Below are positions 62,542 through 64,000 of a stretch of DNA of 64,000 nucleotides, in pieces. The notes under the pieces are model-generated. The model was not told the origin of the DNA and did no database searches. It was given only the letters and a program-made list of their open reading frames with translations. Within the stretch, counting starts at the first letter, position 1, and each line of letters opens with the position of its first letter. Both the position numbers and the translations under genes were made by a program. The DNA is from Verrucomicrobiota bacterium (lineage in GTDB: Bacteria > Verrucomicrobiota > Verrucomicrobiia > Verrucomicrobiales > Akkermansiaceae), in contig RDYP01000005.1 of the NCBI GenBank assembly GCA_004293445.1, forward strand, positions 62,001 to 126,000. Reading direction: 5' to 3'.

Positions 62542-64000
62542 ACCTCTTCCAGCAACTCCGCTTCGAACGGGCACGCCACACCACGCGACGCCATTTCCTC
62601 CAGAACTGCTCGGTCGGTCTCGGCGGACTCTGGCTCGCGTCCCAAGGCCACGGGGCGACGCTGAAAAAGGACCCGGCCAACCCCCTCATGCCCGACCTCG
62701 CACACTTCGCTCCCAAGGCGAAACGCGTGATCTACCTCCACATGGCCGGCTCGCCCAGCCAGCTCGAACTCTTCGACCACAAGCCGGAACTCACCAAGCT
62801 CGACGGCAAGGAATGCCCCCAGGAATTCCTCGAAGGCAAACAGTTCGCCTTCATCCAAGGGGTCCCGAAAATGCTCGGCTCGCAGTTCCCCTTCCACCAA
62901 GCCGGTCAGAGCGGACAATGGATTTCCGACCGCCTGCCGCACTTCGAATCCATGATCGACGAGGTCTGCTTCATCAAATCGATGTGGACCGACCAATTCA
63001 ACCACGGCCCCGCCCAGCTCCTCCTCCACACCGGCAGCGCCCTCCTCGGCTCACCCTCGGCCGGTTCTTGGGCAACCTACGGCCTCGGCTCGGAAAATGC
63101 CAATCTGCCTGGCTTCATCGTCCTGACCTCCGGCGGCAAAAACCCCGATGCCGGAAAGTCCGTCTGGGGCTCCGGCTACCTCCCCAGCGTCTACCAAGGC
63201 GTGCAATGCCGGTCCCAGGGCGAACCCGTCCTCTACCTCTCCAACCCCGACGGCGTCTCGCAGGCCCTCCGCCGCCGGACCCTCGATGCCCTCAACGACC
63301 TCAACCAACGCGTCGCCACCGAAGTCGGCGATCCCGAGACCGTCACCCGCATCGCCCAATACGAAATGGCCTTCCGCATGCAAATCCACGCATCGGACGC
63401 CTTCGACCTGAAACAGGAACCCGAGGACATCCACCAGCTCTACGGCACTGCCCCCGGTCAGGAATCCTTCGCCAACAACTGCCTCCTCGCCCGCCGCCTC
63501 GCCGAACGCGGCGTCCGCTTTATCCAACTCTTCGACTGGGGCTGGGATTCCCACGGCACCAGTGCTGTCGATGACTTGAAGACGTCCTTTGCCAACAAGT
63601 GCCAGCAGGTTGACCAACCTATCGCCGCCCTACTCAAGGACCTGAAACAACGCGGCCTGCTCGACGAAACCCTCGTCGTCTGGAGCGGCGAATTCGGCCG
63701 TACCCCGATGAAAGAAAACCGCGGTGGCGTCGAGGGCTCCTTCGTCGGCCGCGACCACAGCCCCTCCGCCTACACCCTCTGGATGGCCGGCGGCGGCGTG
63801 AAACGCGGCTTCAGCTACGGCGAGACCGACCCCATCGGCTACGAAGCCGCCACCAACAAAGTCAGCGCCCACGACTTCCACGCCACCCTCATGACCCTCC
63901 TCGGCTTCGACCACAAGAAGCTGACCTACCCCTACCAAGGCCTCGACCAACGACTCTCCAACGTCACCAAGTCGTCCCGCGTCGTGAAGGAAATCATCGC
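62538..64000 (+). CDS. DUF1501 protein (partial, C-terminus beyond right edge)
   Basis: 487 codons are visible, with no stop. A twin-arginine-like signal (TTRRHFLQNCSVGLGGLWLA) opens the protein. The DUF1501 alkaline-phosphatase-like core follows: VIYLHMAGSPSQLELFDHKP, then WTDQFNHGPAQLLLHTGSAL, then FDWGWDSHGT, then LVVWSGEFGRTPMKENRGG and GRDHSPSAYTLWMAGGGVK, and SAHDFHATLMTLLGFDHKKL near the end. DUF1501 proteins are sulfatase-like and typically follow DUF1549/DUF1553 genes, as here. It overlaps the preceding gene by ATGA. Confidence 0.93.
   Translation, partial: MNLFQQLRFERARHTTRRHFLQNCSVGLGGLWLASQGHGATLKKDPANPLMPDLAHFAPKAKRVIYLHMAGSPSQLELFDHKPELTKLDGKECPQEFLEGKQFAFIQGVPKMLGSQFPFHQAGQSGQWISDRLPHFESMIDEVCFIKSMWTDQFNHGPAQLLLHTGSALLGSPSAGSWATYGLGSENANLPGFIVLTSGGKNPDAGKSVWGSGYLPSVYQGVQCRSQGEPVLYLSNPDGVSQALRRRTLDALNDLNQRVATEVGDPETVTRIAQYEMAFRMQIHASDAFDLKQEPEDIHQLYGTAPGQESFANNCLLARRLAERGVRFIQLFDWGWDSHGTSAVDDLKTSFANKCQQVDQPIAALLKDLKQRGLLDETLVVWSGEFGRTPMKENRGGVEGSFVGRDHSPSAYTLWMAGGGVKRGFSYGETDPIGYEAATNKVSAHDFHATLMTLLGFDHKKLTYPYQGLDQRLSNVTKSSRVVKEII

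Overview
This is a GC-rich window (roughly two thirds G+C by eye) from a chromosome that looks like a Verrucomicrobiota member of the Luteolibacter/Haloferula/Akkermansiaceae type. The evidence is a PEP-CTERM protein, very long proteins made of autotransporter-associated beta-strand repeats, a Verru_Chthon cassette A pseudopilin-like protein, an ECF sigma/FecR pair whose FecR carries a LamG domain, and a DUF1549/DUF1553 + DUF1501 pair. I found no rRNA, tRNA, CRISPR array or transposase. These are sequence-reading calls; no database search was run.

Positions 1-37271, all minus strand, form a polysaccharide-utilisation region. In transcription order it holds: an ECF sigma factor; its overlapping FecR-LamG partner; a 3303-residue protein with GH16-like and GH29 (alpha-L-fucosidase) domains; a 2588-residue right-handed beta-helix protein; an SGNH esterase; a GH16 enzyme split by a discoidin-like insertion; a histidine kinase whose extracytoplasmic half resembles a GH36-type alpha-galactosidase; its LuxR-type response regulator; two paralogous beta-strand-repeat proteins with different C-terminal tails; a 1382-residue secreted protein of unknown function; and a GH74 xyloglucanase-like protein fused to NHL repeats that runs off the left edge. 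GH74 + GH16 + GH29 + esterase + a galactosidase-like sensor, with no sulfatase, would suit a fucosylated, acetylated, galactose-bearing plant glycan such as xyloglucan. That substrate is an inference.

Positions 37347-43061 (minus) carry a small secreted unknown protein, the Verru_Chthon A protein and a chromate-transporter family protein. A divergent promoter region follows, and then a tight four-gene plus-strand operon (43204-49762): a six-hairpin glycosidase-like protein, a GT4 glycosyltransferase, a fusion of an alkaline-phosphatase-superfamily phosphodiesterase with an EEP-family phosphatase, and a VTT/DedA-like membrane protein. This set suggests glycolipid or envelope phosphodiester metabolism.

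Positions 49773-57341 (minus) encode M42 aminopeptidase, a secreted repeat protein and MoxR ATPase, each overlapping the next by 4 bases, followed by hflK, hflC and a DUF58 protein. Positions 57380-58920 look compositionally different (lower G+C). They hold a degenerate prephenate-dehydratase-like gene and a tiny exported peptide ending in CxxCH. After this come trmD and the DUF1549/DUF1553-DUF1501 pair, the last gene being cut by the right edge.

Across the window the heptamer CTGTTAG occurs about 15 times on the plus strand and, by eye, not at all in reverse. It sits in genes of both orientations and in several codon frames, which suggests a polar chromosomal motif.
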